A program made the position numbers and the translations under genes. Shown piece after piece: positions 20,932 through 34,141 of a stretch of 64,000 nt of DNA; position 1 is the first letter of the stretch; every line of letters begins with the position of its first letter. The notes beneath the pieces were generated by a model. The model was not told where the DNA came from and searched no databases. It saw only the letters and a list, made by a program, of their open reading frames with translations. This stretch comes from Cerioporus squamosus (taxonomy: Eukaryota > Basidiomycota > Agaricomycetes > Polyporales > Polyporaceae): positions 124,001 through 188,000 of the forward strand of contig JABYQS010000005.1 of assembly GCA_022592435.1 (NCBI GenBank). Direction: 5' to 3'.

Positions 20932-22941
20932 ATGTCCCTCTCTAAGGTACGCGTCCTGCTCGCCGTTTATCCCGGTGCTCGTTGACCTTTCCCTTCCATG
21001 TTGCAGCATCTCAACGCCGACCAGCTCGTCCAGGCTGCAAAGGTGCGAACACATGAGCATCTTGGATGACGATACATGTCTGACGCCGCGCAGGACCACC
21101 CGGGGAAGGCCCATGTCCGCAGCTCCAACAACCATCACGCTGTCTCTGCGTACGGCGGTCGGTATGGGATCGATCCCATCCCCAAGTACACCTTACCCTC
21201 CAAGGTACGTCCTTCGCCCTTTGAAGCTCTATCCCACCAAATGCTCACTTAGTCCCCTAGGGTACTGATGCGGAGGCGACATACCAACTAATTCACGACG
21301 AGCTTACTCTCGATGGTACTCCTGCCCTCAACCTTGCGTCCTTCGTCCACACGTGGATGCCAAAGCAGGCCGACCAGCTCATGATGGAAAACATCTCCAA
21401 GAACCTCATTGACCAGGATGAATACCCCATGACTCGTACGTGCTTGGGATGAGGCATACTTCTGCAGCTTGCGCTGACTCTGTCGTAGAGGTCATCCATA
21501 CGCGCTGCGTCTCTATCTTGGCGGACTTGTGGCACGCGCCCTCGTCCCACCAAGCAATTGGTACTGCAACCACCGGCTCTTCCGAAGCTATCCAACTCGG
21601 AGGCCTCGCTATGAAACGCATTTGGCAGGAAAAGCGTAAGGCCGCTGGCAAATCGATTCACGAGCCGGGTCCGAACATCGTCATGGGCGCAAATGCGCAG
21701 GTCGCTCTCGAAAAGTTCGCTCGTTACTTTGATGTCGAAGCGCGTCTCGTACCTATCTCCGAGGAGAGCCACTACCGACTCGACCCCAAGAAGGCCATGG
21801 AGTATGTAGACGAGAACACAATCGGCGTCTATGTCATCCTTGGAAGTACGTATGGACCCTCTCGTTCTACTCAGCATGCGAGTGTCTTATCAATTGTCTA
21901 TAGGCACCTACACCGGACACTACGAGCCTGTGAAGGAGATGGCAGCTTTGCTCGACGAGTACGAGGCTCGCACAGGTCACTCTGTTCCCATCCACGTCGA
22001 CGGTGCATCCGGCGCCTTCATCGCGCCTTTCGCGACTCCGAAGCTGGAGTGGGACTTCAAAATCCCCCGCGTCGTTTCGATCAACGCGTCGGGTCACAAG
22101 TTCGGTCTCTCCTACGTCGGTGTTGGCTGGGTTGTCTGGCGCTCCAAAAACCTCCTGCCCAAGGACCTGATCTTCGAGCTTCACTACCTCGGCTCCGTCG
22201 AGTACTCCTTCTCGCTCAACTTCTCTCGACCGGCGCACCCGATCATTGCGCAATACTTCAACTTCGTGCACCTCGGGTTTGAGGGCTACAGGAATGTCGC
22301 CTTGCAAGACCTCTCGAACGCCCGTTTGCTGAGCCGCGCCCTCGAGAAAAGTGGCTTGTTCACCGTCTTAAGCGACATCCACAGACCAGCCCAAGGCATC
22401 GCGTCGGCCACTCAGGCGACTATCGGGATGAACGAGGAGAAGGTCGAGGTAAGCTTGTTCATTCATCCATGTCACTCAGGTCCGAGTCAGTTGAAACTTG
22501 AATCCAGAACTATGTTCCTGGCCTCCCTGTCGTGTCCTTTAGGTTCTCCGACGACTTCAAGCAGAAGAACCCTGACGTCCAGCAGAAATGGGTTCAGGTC
22601 CTCCTTCGGGCGAAGGGCTGGATCGTCCCGAACTACGAGCTCGCGCCGAACCTGCAGAACGTGGAGATCCTCCGCGTGGTGGTTCGCGAGAATACGACGG
22701 CGGTTATGATCGACAGGCTTGTCGCTGATATTGTGGGTTTTACAATCCATATCGCGCGTCGTTGTCGTTATTGACTTTCGCTGTTCTTAGATTGAGGTCG
22801 TCGAGGGCCTCGCCAAGGAGGATTCCCCCGTAACACGCGTTGAACGCTCTCAAGACTCGCAAGACAGTCGAGGGCCATCATGGTCGCTTGGAGGAGGGAT
22901 CGGGCAGCAAGCCGAGCGGAACCTACGCCAAGCAGTGCTAA
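20932..22941 (+). CDS. GAD1: glutamate decarboxylase
   Basis: PLP enzyme that turns glutamate into GABA, entering the GABA shunt. Exons join [17 protein letters not shown] and [13 protein letters not shown]. Conserved blocks are [33 protein letters not shown] and the lysine motif [17 protein letters not shown], then [14 protein letters not shown]. The C-terminus typical of fungal GADs ([18 protein letters not shown]) is present, but one base out of frame: in GTAACAC at 22830-22836 an A seems extra. The end given is that of the conserved tail; the literal frame runs on to 23042 with an unrelated tail. A 25-nt intron could also fix the frame but would be extremely short. Confidence 0.92.
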
Positions 22942-23042
22942 GTCGTATGGATCCACGGTGTCGGAGAAGTGCGGTTCGTTGCATGGGACTCATACATGGA
23001 CTTGACGTTGTACGAAAAGTGTGTACTGCAGGCCAGAAGTGA

Positions 23043-23368
23043 GTATCGAAGAATGTACAATACTCTGGAAAGAGGCGCGATTGTCATTGACGTTCAGACT
23101 CCTGCGGCTTGGCAGAATGTCTTAGCTAGTCAGGGAGTCGCGACTGGGTGCGCTGCAGTCGCGACGCGTCGGGCGCGCCTAGAAGCCACAGTGCGCAATC
23201 GACGACAACCACCACCATCCTACATACTGATAAGAGACACAACTTGTCAGATCCTGGGCTGCCTAGGGAGACAAACATCTGAGACTGACAAGAACGACAC
23301 GCGCCCCTGAGGCCTACCCCCAAAGCCACACTTGGACGTCGCCACCACCGTGTATTTGAAGTTGAACG
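23043..23368. other. intergenic gap GAD to unknown gene
   Basis: About 325 bp with no gene. It holds the GAD 3' region and the promoter of the next plus-strand gene; no clear element was seen. Confidence 0.5.
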
Positions 23369-24109
23369 ATGGCCAGCATGAAGCACATCGCCTCGGCCTC
23401 TACCCCGCCCGATCCTTTCGAAGCCGCCTCAAAGCCCAAGCTCGTCCCTGAAAGTATGGCGCACTGGACGGCTGCCCTCATCACCGAGCGCGGCGAACGC
23501 GTCCCGCGACACCTCGTCGCGTACGCGGTCGGGGCTGCCTTCCCGCGCGAACACCTCCGCCCTGTAGCGGAGGCGATATGCTCGCGCGAGATGCTGGGGG
23601 ATTATGGCGACAACTATCTGGCTGCTTTCCTCTTCCACCTGATCGACATTGGCGCGAAGCAGTCTCTCTTGCAAATCCAGGATCCCGCGACGCGCCAGCC
23701 CGTCATACTTACTTTTGATCCACAGCGTCTCTCCGGGGCTGCCGGGTCAGAAGCCTCCCCACAGGCCTATTTCCGACGAGTCGTGGGCCGGGTTCCTCGG
23801 GTGGTTGCAGGCGAAGGGGGTCAGCGATGAGGTGCGCGAGAGCATGAGGATGTGTTGTGTCCAGTGGCGGAAGGGCGCTGCTTGTGCGTGTTCAATGTTC
23901 AGAGTCCTTGTTGCTCATTGCTACTAGTGTCTGACGTGTTTATCCCATTATTAGACCCGGTTTGGGTGCCGCAACAACTCCTGGATACTATACGGGAACA
24001 GGAACAGGAACGTCGAGAGCGGCAGCGAGCCAAGAGGCGGGCGAAGGAAAAGGCTTCAGAGGAGGCCGCAGCGACGACGATGGGCCATATAGCAGCCGCG
24101 TCGGCCTGA
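23369..24109 (+). CDS. uncharacterised protein with a charged C-terminal helix
   Basis: Starts MASMKHIASASTPPDPFEAA. A globular helical part follows (ALITERGERVPRHLVAYAVG, GDYGDNYLAAFLFHLIDIG). A first intron can be placed at about 23662-23725, giving HVSPGLPGQKPPHRPIS and ESWAGFLGWLQAKGVSDEV. After a second intron the C-terminus is VPQQLLDTIREQEQERRERQ, then a long Arg/Lys/Glu helix ending GHIAAASA. Exon limits are inferred. I do not recognise the family. The tail looks like a coiled coil or nucleic-acid-contacting helix, but that is speculation. Confidence 0.6.
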
Positions 24110-24700
24110 ACTGGCTTGGATTGGCCCCTACATTGTGCGGTTTGCAAACGACCGATGTATCCTCTTCCACATGGGGGTATCAAGGTAAGTCATTCCGCTA
24201 GATGAGTAGTGAGTACTCAATTCATGTATATCCTGCAGTGTCTGTCTCGAAGGGACGCTAGAATACCCCCAGGACTGTTGGACTGGCGCACGTTGCAATA
24301 GGTTGCAATGCAATGTACTCGTACAACCCGGAACTCGGCATCGAACCTCGAAGTGTTCGCTGTTGCCCACGACTGGATCTGCGAGTCAATCCCGACAGGC
24401 TTGAGCACTGTCGGAACTGTGTACGGCGAAGTTGGTTGACCTGGTTTTCTCAGACTGAGAGGGCTAGCAGTACTAGTAGTACTAGATATGCACATAGCTG
24501 CCTCAGGCCGCCTTGTATGCAGTCGCGGTGTTCGCGCGTCCAGTTGTGCCTAGATCGAGATCTGAGATCGCTGCCACTGCCCTGTACCGCGTATACAGCG
24601 CGTACTATCCTCTCTGTACACTTATCCTCTATCCCCAACCTTTCACACACTTCCAATTGTCTGGTCTCCTCCACGCTCTCTTTGGAGAGCTATCTGCGAC
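24110..24700. other. intergenic region before HID1
   Basis: About 590 bp with only short ORFs. A small palindromic motif (AGTACTAGTAGTACTAG) lies near 24467-24483. It must contain the HID1 promoter. Confidence 0.5.
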
Positions 24701-27700
24701 ATGGACGGCCTGAAGATGTTCACGAAACTCCCCCAGAAGATCCCGGACCCCTTCAACCTTCTGGGCGACCAACCGAAGCTGGCATTCCGCAGTCAGCCTG
24801 GTGGCATAGCAAAGTTGGCTACAACACGGGTAAGTTCGGACGTATCGAACTACATGGATCGCTTCTATGACACCTGTGCGTGTGTGCATCTATAGAACAT
24901 CTCTGAGAGAGATTCGTACTGGGACCAGGTGCGTATTGAGTGCATGTCTTGTCCCAACCTCTGACATGAGTTCCCTTTCGCACCTTCAGTATGTTGTATT
25001 GTTCGACTCAGCATCGGACGTCTTCACTCTCATCTCGCACAACGATGGTACGTGCATACCCTGCAAGCTCGGATGAATCGTCCTGACCCTCCCTGGTGTC
25101 TCGCCTGTCTATCTCCCTCACCCCCCTTGTAGTCCGCCGCGCACTCTACGAAGCCCCCGAAAACGTCGCGACCCTTATCCGCGTCATTACCTCTCGCCTC
25201 TTCAACCTCGTTTCGGACCACACCTTCCCAGCCCCCGTGTCCTCCCCCGTCAGCTCGCTCGCGTCCACGCTCTACCGCACAGGTACAGGCGCAGGCGCAG
25301 AGCGCAACGCCACCAAGGAGGTTCTCAACTGCATCCGGGTCTTGCAGCGCGTGCTTCCTGCGGTCTTCGACATCGAAAGCGACATGAGCAAGTTCGAGCG
25401 CGAGGTTCTGTGGAAGCGGGCCGAGGTACAGGAAGGGAGCAGTAGTTCGGGAGCAGGGGGCGCGGCGGTTGAGCAGGCGAGTGCAGAACCGCAATTCGTC
25501 ATAGAGGACGATGAAGACAGCGACGAGGACCAGGATGCAGAGAGTCCACCGCAGCATGCGCCCAAGTCCCCGCCATCTCAAGCACAGTCGTCGGACAAGC
25601 CGAAGGAGACGCTCCCATCTGTCGCAGAGCGGCTGTTCAGCTGTCTTATTGACCTCATGTTTTGCTGTGGATTTACGCTACCGACGAAGATACAAGTGGA
25701 CCACTATAAGATCAACTATGTCATCTGGTATGCGATGCGTCTGTGTGGAACAGTGCTAAGCTAACGTACAACTTCGCAGGGAGAAAGGCGTCGGGTCAAC
25801 CGCGGATCCTGGGCCGAGCCAGCAATACGAGAGTAACAAGACCGAGGTGCTGCGGCTTCTCCTTGTCCTCCTCTCACGGCAGATTTACGTCCCGCCTTCA
25901 GCTTTGTTCACATCCCCGTCCTCGTACACGCTGCATTTTGTGCAGAAGCTGCCACGGCGAGACGTGCTTACCGTCCTATGCTCCCTGATGAACACTGCTA
26001 TGAACGCTGCACACCCTGGGAGCGCCAACGTGATGGGTACCGTCGCAGGACGGCTGCCATACAACCACCTGCTGATGAAGGGAGAAGACCCACGCACAAC
26101 TCTCGTGTCGACATGCTTCCAGGTGTTATGTGTGCTGCTCGACTTCCAGAGCGGGAGCGCGCGGGATGAGGCCTCTGGCCCGACCGCGAAGACCAATGCA
26201 TTCAGGTATTTCGTTGCAAAGCTGGTGGGTAATTCGAGTCTGTTATCGACTGAGTTGTATTCTGACCAAGCGTTTAGCATCGACCGAACGACTTGGCCTT
26301 CATTCTGAACGGCATAGTAGGCATATTCGAGGATCACATGTCATCCATGAATGGCCTCCTTCCTGGTGCTAAGAAGTCAGCACCGTACATGGTCGAAACG
26401 AGTGAGTCTACCCTTCTGTGTTACGGCGAATCGTTCTGATACACTCGCAGTCGTCTTCCTATGGAAGATGGTAGAGCTTAACAAGGTGGGAGTCTGATAC
26501 AGCGGGGTTTGCATCTTGACTAACAGACACCGCAGAAATTCCGTGCATTCCTCCTCGACTCTGACAAAGCAACGGATATTCTAGCATATCTACTCTGCTA
26601 CAGCCTTGAGATCAAGGACAAGCCTGGTGAGAATAACACACATGTTACCTGGAATGTTGTTGACCAGAGCCTCTAGAACAACATGGCATGTGCCGAGTGT
26701 TGTCTTACTTGATCCAAAGCCTTTCCGCGGAGCGTGCGTTCGGCATGAAGCTCAGTTCGCCTGTCAAGGCCCACATCCCGCCCAAGTATGCGGCCACTGG
26801 CAATGCTGCTGATTTCATGATTCAAGTATGTGTTTCTCTATCGGCTATCCACGAACTCGGCATTGACCGCCTCGTAGTCCATCTATTCCATGGTTGCGAC
26901 AACATCGGGCACCCTGAACTCCCTATATCCCGCTCTAATCATAGCCCTCTCCAACTCCGCTCCTTACTTCAAGAACCTGAGCGTAACCTCTTCCGCACGA
27001 TTGCTGCAGTTGTTCACAGCCTTCTCCAACCCATCCTTCCTCTTGTCCGACGAAGGCCACCCCAGGCTCCTCTTCTTCATGCTCGAAGCATTCAATGGCG
27101 TCCTCCTGCACAATCTCTCCGAGAACCCCAACCTGGTCTACGGCATCATCCGCGCCCACAAGCAGTTTGAGGACCTCGGCACGTTTACCCTGGCTCGTGG
27201 TCTCCGGGAAATACGGCGCGTCCAGCAAGCGAAAGAGGAGCGTGCGAAGCAAGGCAAAGGTTCCATCGACAAGGGCAAGAACCGCGCCCCAGACGAAGAG
27301 GAGGGCGCTCCCGCGAGTGAGAAGGCACGGCTGCTGCGAAGCGAGATGGGGTCGCTGGACTTGCCGCGCAGTATTGCGTCGACGGACACGTTGCCCGAGG
27401 GACCGCTTGCGCGACCCGTGGACGAGGAGTCGCCGACGAGACCACTGATGTCGCCCACTGCGACGGAGAGCCCCGGCTTTCCCACCGCTCCAGCTGGGTC
27501 AAGTGCAGTCTCGGAGAAGGCGCGAGGCAAGATGCGGGCGGCCGGAAGGTCGCTATCGGGTGATATGACAGGTAGCTTGGAGCGTCTCGCGGCTGCTGGT
27601 GTTGGGCGGAATGGGTTCGTACCTACGCAAGAATGGGTGTCATCGTGGCATCAAGGGTGGGTGCTCTCCTGGTCGTAAATGGCTGCAGTTGCGCTGAACG

Positions 27701-28174
27701 AGCCTTGCAGGCTTCCTCTGGACATCCCCATGCTGGTGATCTCGGAACTGCTACCAAAGGTCCAAAACCTGCAAGCATCATTGAGCGCGACGACAGCAAA
27801 CAGCGCGATCATCGACCTGGTTCGAAGTGCCAACCTCGAGCACGTCCTACCGAAAGCGCCGCCACTTTCGCCAAGGAAGTTCCAAGTGAGTTTGATGCGT
27901 CTTGCAGGCGAACATGGAACTGCGACTCACTGACCATCCTTTCCTTCCGCAGTGGTCAGACGCCTCGATAGTCTGGCTAACTTCGCTGATTTGGGGCGAG
28001 ATATACGTTCGTGGGATGACACCGTTGGGTATATGGAACTCGACTGCGGTGCGCCTGTTCTACGTGAAGCACGCACAGGCACACCAGCGACAGATCACAG
28101 AAACAGTGACGAATGTCGTCGGCGGGCTGCTTGGTCGCACGGAGTCCTCGCAGTCGGTGGGCAGGCGTCAGTAG
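24701..28174 (+). CDS. HID1: HID1-domain protein (Golgi/secretory trafficking)
   Basis: Large helical peripheral Golgi protein of the HID1/dymeclin superfamily. It starts MDGLKMFTKLPQKIPDPFNL. Matches to animal HID1 run the whole length: SERDSYWDQYVVLFDSASDV, YEAPENVATLIRVI, a Ser/Asp/Glu-rich insert, RLPYNHLLMKGEDPRTTLVS, LNKKFRAFLLDSDKATDILA, HGMCRVLSYLIQSLSAERAF, NPNLVYGIIRAHKQFEDL, PTQEWVSSWHQG and WLTSLIWGEIYVRGMTPLG. The region between the last blocks is a long disordered Ser/Pro/Glu linker. There are about ten introns, all short. The end is the TAG after SQSVGRRQ. It lies in tandem with the RAD51 paralogue 350 bp downstream. Confidence 0.9.
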
Positions 28175-28523
28175 TCATGTTAGTTACTCTTGGGGACGTT
28201 GGTCGTCTTGGATCTCATCTATGTGTACAATTATATATACCATCGCATTAGCCTCTCAGTACGACAAACAGCGGGCCTTCGACGTCGTCTACTGCCGAGG
28301 GGAGAGAGTACTTACCGGCCCTTGGCAGGCGGCTTGAACCGCCCGTCTATCACGATCACGTGCGGATCTCGGATACTCTGTTGAACGCGATCAGCGCCGA
28401 TCGCGTCACCTTGACTGGATCGCTGTCGGACGCGTCGCTGAGTCTTCGCTCGAGCCATTTGTTCGCCGCTTTGTAACCACCAAGCTTCCTCACCGCCACC
28501 AGGAGAGGCGATCGTCGTTGGAG
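28175..28523. promoter_or_regulatory. HID1-RAD57 gap with one MluI box
   Basis: 349 bp between the tandem genes. One ACGCGT hexamer at 28430-28435 lies 94 bp before the RAD51-paralogue start. A single copy is expected by chance every few kilobases, so its role is uncertain. Confidence 0.35.
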
Positions 28524-30251
28524 ATGGAGGGTCGCTACCTGTCCAAGCTCTCTTGTCTCACTATCGACCAAGCGACGATGCTAGGCAAAGGTGCGTGTGG
28601 CCATCGCCTACATGCATAAACGGCTTACTCTGATCGTGTACCTAGCCAAGCTCCAGACGGTCTCTGACCTCCTGCTCAAGAAGCCTGTTGACCTGGCGAA
28701 GAAGTGTAGAATCCCCGCTAGAGAGATGGAGGCCATCGTGAACATGGTGTGCAAGGAGCTCTACCAGCCACCCACTCTCTTGCGGGACGTGGCCAACATT
28801 GGGGAGGAGAAGTTCACGACGGGCGAGTCTCAAATGGACAAGACACTCGGGGGAGGTATACGGACGAGGTTAATATGGGAAATCTCCGGAGAGAAGTGTG
28901 TGATCGGAGATGTGGGCATATTGGCGGCGATTCTAACCATCGTGCTGACAGTAATGCCGGCAAGACGCAGCTAGCGCTCCAGCTTTCCCTCACGGTCCAG
29001 CTGCCGCCACGGCTCGGGGGCTTATCTGGCGCATCTTGCTACGTGACGACTCGGCAGGAACTCCAGACAGGCCGACTCGAGCAGATGATTGACTGCCACC
29101 CGCTCCTGACTCCGGAGCACTGCGGCTTAGCAAACGTAAAGACCAACCGCGTCATGAACTTTGCAGCACTCGAACGCGTCTTGACCGAGGTGGTTCCCAA
29201 GCTGATCGAGGACCGAACTGCTCAGAAGCTCAAGCCCATCAAGCTGCTCGTCATCGACACTTTCTCGGTCCTCTTCGATTCGAACGAGGACTCGAAGTAC
29301 GAAGACCTGGTCGCGCGAGCGAGGGACCTCCGTAAATGCGCCCGGCTACTGCTCCAACTCGCTACAAAGCACAACCTCGCCGTTGTTATTCTCAGCTCGA
29401 CGCGCGACACACGCCCGCGCATCGACGGGGACGACAGGAGCCCGGGCGAGCTGCGTTACTCGGACCAGGCGCGCTGGTTCGCCCGCGCGCTCTCCCTTCC
29501 CGGCGAGGATGCCCATGAAGCCATACTGGGGCACGTCTGGCCGAACCAGCTCAACGTCCGGATTATGATGAGCCGTACGATTCGCACCCGGCCCCGCTCA
29601 GAAGTCGATCCTGGTGTACGCCAGCGCGAGGACGAGCGTGCAAGCAAGCGGCGAAGGCTGGACGCTCCGGGGTCCTCGTCTACCCAGTCGTTGGAGGATG
29701 AGCGGATCCCGTACCGCAGGTTCACGGTCATCTTCTCGTCTGTGGCTCCGCCTGCCTCTTGCGACTACGTTGTCGTCGAGCAAGGCGTGGTCGCGTTCGC
29801 TCCGGAGGAGCCGCCCCCATCTACCTACCTCTACGCCTCTCCAACTCCTCCTCCGCCAACTAGCTTGCTAAGCAGCAGCAGTACTCAGCCCGTTTCAGAA
29901 GGCCCACCAAGCACACCTGCACCTGATGTCAGGTACCGCGGCGCTGGGAGCACCGTCAGTAGCCGCTCGGGCTCTTCGTGGTACCAGCAGTCCCTGTCCT
30001 ACGCCACGGTCCCAGCCTCCCCTCAGCCTACATCACCTCCGCAAACTGGACCAACTACGACGAGCACAGAGGACGCGGAGGATGAGATGCTGTGGGAGCT
30101 GACGCAGGACCAGGGACAGCTACTGGACACGTTGCCGGATGACGCGCTCGGCCCTGGCTCTGAAGAGGCCGCTGCGGAGGAGGGGCCAACGGAAGAGCAC
30201 CACAGTTCGGACTCGGAGCTGTGGAACCACTTCGACTCGGACGTCGACTAG
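28524..30251 (+). CDS. RAD57: RAD51 paralogue (RAD57/XRCC3-like) recombination mediator
   Basis: RecA-fold ATPase that assists RAD51 loading in homologous recombination. Exon 1 gives MEGRYLSKLSCLTIDQATM; exon 2 AKLQTVSDLLLKKPVDLAKK, then TGESQMDKTLGGGIRTRLIW. An intron of about 60 nt splits the Walker A loop, restored as GENNAGKT. Then LALQLSLTVQLPPR, CYVTTRQELQTGRLEQM and the Walker B stretch IKLLVIDTFSVLF follow. The core ends near VIFSSVAPPASCDYVVVEQG. A long Ser/Pro/Thr-rich tail, acidic at the end (ELWNHFDSDVD), extends it to about 550 residues, longer than yeast Rad57. RAD57 versus XRCC3 naming is uncertain. Confidence 0.82.
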
Positions 30252-30631
30252 CTAGGGCACGGGGCCCGGGCGCATACATGCATGCGCACCTTTCCTTTCC
30301 TTCTTGATCTCTCCTTGCTATGGTGTACAGATACCATGTACTGTTGCTTCCGATGTTCTTGCTCTCTCCATGTTGTACAATATATAATGCGCTGATCATT
30401 GAGATCGTCTACGGATCTGGACGGAATTGGCTACATGCTGTGAAAAGATGGGTGGTAGTGCTACACTGGGATGGGAAAGGAGACAAGATGGCTGCAAACA
30501 AGGAGTGAAGATGCTCACACGACAGGGAGCGAAATAACCAGCCACACCGTAGATCGGTGCGGTACACGAGAGGAATACGAACGAAGAGCTCAGAAAGGCA
30601 CGCCAAAAACACGAAGCACAATGCCCTTGAT
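30252..30631. other. convergent 3' regions
   Basis: 380 bp between two convergent genes. It is AT-richer than its surroundings, as expected for 3' UTRs, and I see no ORF of interest. Confidence 0.5.
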
Positions 30632-31694
30632 CTACACAGCCTCACCAGGGGTGATGTACCACTGGTAGCGCGACGTCTTCACCGGGGGCGGGTCACGAAA
30701 CTGGCGCGCCTTCGAGTGGTACGTCGGCTTCGCAGGTTGCAGGACAGGTGCTCCGACATCAGCGTACGCGTTGCCAAACTTCTTCTTCGCCCACAGCTCC
30801 GGAGGCGAGCCGTGCTGCACGGCAACGATCTTCGCCGAGATGCGCTTGTCGCTCGGGAAGCGCCGTGCGGGCGGCGGCGTGTACGAGGCCGCCGCCGTGG
30901 AGGGCCACTGCACGGGCCCGTCGACCTCGGCATCAAGCCATGCATTCTCCTCTTGGACGAGGATCCAGAGGAGATGAACCGCTGCGGAGAACAGCATAGT
31001 AAGTTCCGTGGAAGAGGGGAAGATGAATGGGAATGTTGCGTACTCACAGACGGTCCATGCCAGCCAGATGAGGGTGATGGCTGCAATGGCTGCGACGTCG
31101 GGGTGGGGGAGCCCAGCGAAGCCTTCTGGCAGGTTGAGAGCATGGACGGTGATCCACACCGCGTTGGCTGTTCAATGAGTGAAGCGGGTGGTTAGTGGAG
31201 TGCGACGGAGTAGGAACCGGTCATGTTGGAGACGTGACCCACCGAGACTGAGGACCCAGAGGGCCACGAGGAAGACGCGTTCGTCGACGGACTCGCGCCG
31301 CAGGCGCTGCGCGTTCGGCACCGCCCGATAGCGGGTGAAGTAATACCAAAGGCTAGGGAGAAGGTAGGGTCAGTCTCGCTGGACACGGCAAAAGTCCAAC
31401 GACTCAAGGCGTACCGGATGGAAGTCATGATGATGAGGATAGCCTCTACGCCTATGACGATGCCTTCTATGCCTGGAGTGCAGGTGTTAGGACTGCAGCT
31501 TAACGAGATGAATATTGGATTCTCACTCCTCCCTGAACGAACGATGAAGGAAAGAAGGAAAAGAAGCCCGAGTCCCAAGTGTAAACCGAGAACAAAGAAG
31601 GCTGGTGAAGTCCGTGAGCGAGTTGTACTGTTGATCTGCCGGAAAGTTCAGACTCACTGAGGGAGAACTTGAGTGCGAACTGCAACGAAGCCAT
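30632..31694 (-). CDS. uncharacterised multi-span membrane protein
   Basis: Exon 1 (MASLQFALKFSL) splices at GTGAGT to SIEGIVIGVEAILIIMTSIR. Later exons give WYYFTRYRAVPNAQRLRRES, ERVFLVALWVLSL, WITVHALNLPEGFAGLPHPD, VAAIAAITLIWLAWTV and AVHLLWILVQEENAWLDAEV. At least four hydrophobic spans are visible, followed by a soluble basic tail (SPPELWAKKKFGNAYADVG) ending WYITPGEAV. About six exons. I do not recognise the family. It is divergent from ATG8 at a distance of about 1.1 kb. Confidence 0.68.
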
Positions 31695-32792
31695 CCTTGC
31701 TTTACAGAGTAAGAGTTGGAGCAGCAGAGCGTACGTGGTCGAGTTGTAGACTGCAGCGCTCTGCTCCTTCAACAGAGACAGCAGGGAGCAAGGCGTCGGA
31801 GAGGTCGTCGTTCAGGGTTTGGTGACCCCATCCAGGTAGCAGTCGCAATATATAACGGCTCCTTACGCCACCAGGACTACGACAAAGCAGCCCGGGTCGT
31901 GGCGACAAAGCCACTTGGTAAAGCGGGTAATTGAGCTTGGGCCGGTGATGGGCAAGGTGATACCAAAGCGGTGGCAAGCGGAAAGTAAAGACAAGGCGGG
32001 GTCGGAGCACAGCGCGGTGGCGTCCGCTTTGGTCCTTGGATTTTGAGGTGGTCAATGTTGTCGACAGGGGCTTGCCCTAGCATGATCCGCAACGCCCAGC
32101 TCCTTCTGGCCACGAAGTAGTACGTTGAGCCATGCCCATGCGACGATATGTCAAAGAAGAATGCATTGCTCTCTGTCGTCGTCCAATCTACAACTGCTTA
32201 GTCAACATGAGGACGGACATGCGTGGTACACATTACCTCCGCCTGGTGCCTGCGTCGCCCGAACACCAAGTCTGCGGGAAACTTGGCATACTTAGCAGAT
32301 ACCGAGGGAATGCATTGACCGGTGCTGCTAAGTTAATGTCCCGCCGGAGAGAGAGCAAACCTCAAGTCACACTTACGGCAGCACCGAGTTCTCGACAGCT
32401 TGTGTGGCCGAGACGCAGCATTAGGGAGATGGTGGTCCTTACGTGGCCGCCTGGCCACCTCGGCGAGACTTACAAAGCAGTTGTTAATCCGCGTCGCACT
32501 GAGTCAATATGAATAGCTAGCACGAGAAGTTGGATGAGTGGCGGGGCCGCAGAGAGGAAACTGGCCAAAACGGGCGAGCTTGCGCGTTGTTGTCGCGTGT
32601 TTGCCGAGTCACGGGCCGCGCCCGCGTTGAAGCAGGCGGCGCATGCACCGTTTCCTGACTACTACTTCAAGGTACTTGAGCTCCTTGTCGTCCCCGCCTC
32701 CTCACCTCTCGCCCTCTCTCGTCTACCACCACCTCGTCACACACCCCGCCAGCCTCCGCCAGCCCCCGCCAGCCCCGTTCACCTAGCACAAC
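31695..32792. other. long divergent promoter region, membrane protein / ATG8
   Basis: About 1.1 kb with no convincing gene; several ORFs of 70-130 codons lack family features. A minus-strand TATATA lies at 31849-31854, 155 bp upstream of the membrane-protein start. The ATG8 side is CT-rich just before the ATG. Confidence 0.5.
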
Positions 32793-33399
<607 letters not shown>

Positions 33400-34141
33400 A
33401 CGCGCTTCCGGCGTGCGCCAGTGCGGCCGCCACCGTTCTCGTCCCACTTCCTCGTCATTGGCGTTCCCGGTCTCCGTTTGTCTTTCTCCTTCGCGGACGC
33501 GGACTCGATCAGCAGAATAGATACCGGCGGTGCACGTATCGCGTATACGGGATATCCCTTCTCTCCATCTTCACCTTCACCTTCATTCCTTCCCACCGCA
33601 TCCTGTCCCCGCACAGGTACGCGTGCACGGTTCACCCGCCACCGTCCGCCTCTCCGTCGTGATGTAGTACATGTTCCCCAGCGCTTCCTCACTTCTCAGT
33701 CAGATAAACGTACTCCGGAATCGATATCTCCCCACGCCATCCCGTCTGCTTCATTCGGATGTGCGTTTTGTATTTTATTTGATGAGCTTGTATCTTGCAG
33801 ACCGCAGTGAACGAATGGAATAATGATGCATATGTACATGGGATATGCCAGTGTTGAGAGCTCCTATGTCGTCCTAGCATTGGAAGGCAGGAAGAACCGC
33901 AATAATCCTGCTGCAAAACAGCATGCCTTCACTGAACATTCCTGGGAAACTCGCAGTATATCCCGACAGTGACATGCGAACTCGGCTTCGAGGGCTGGCA
34001 GGCATGATGCGATCGATTGTCGGGGCTCACCAGGGGGACCGGTATACCATTACGGGTGATGATACAGCGACATACATGTCGGTAGAGTAGAGTAAGAGGG
34101 TAAGACGTGCAGTCGTGGACGGTCGCTCCGGGGGAAAGTGT
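33400..34141. other. convergent region ATG8 / mS37
   Basis: About 740 bp between convergent genes, with no supported ORF. It holds both 3' UTRs; the middle is AT-richer. Confidence 0.5.

Noticed and set aside
28524..30251. Reading the RAD51 paralogue from 28749 as one long ORF
   Set aside because: The N-terminal part of that frame is a shadow; the conserved helices and the P-loop need two upstream introns and the start at 28524.
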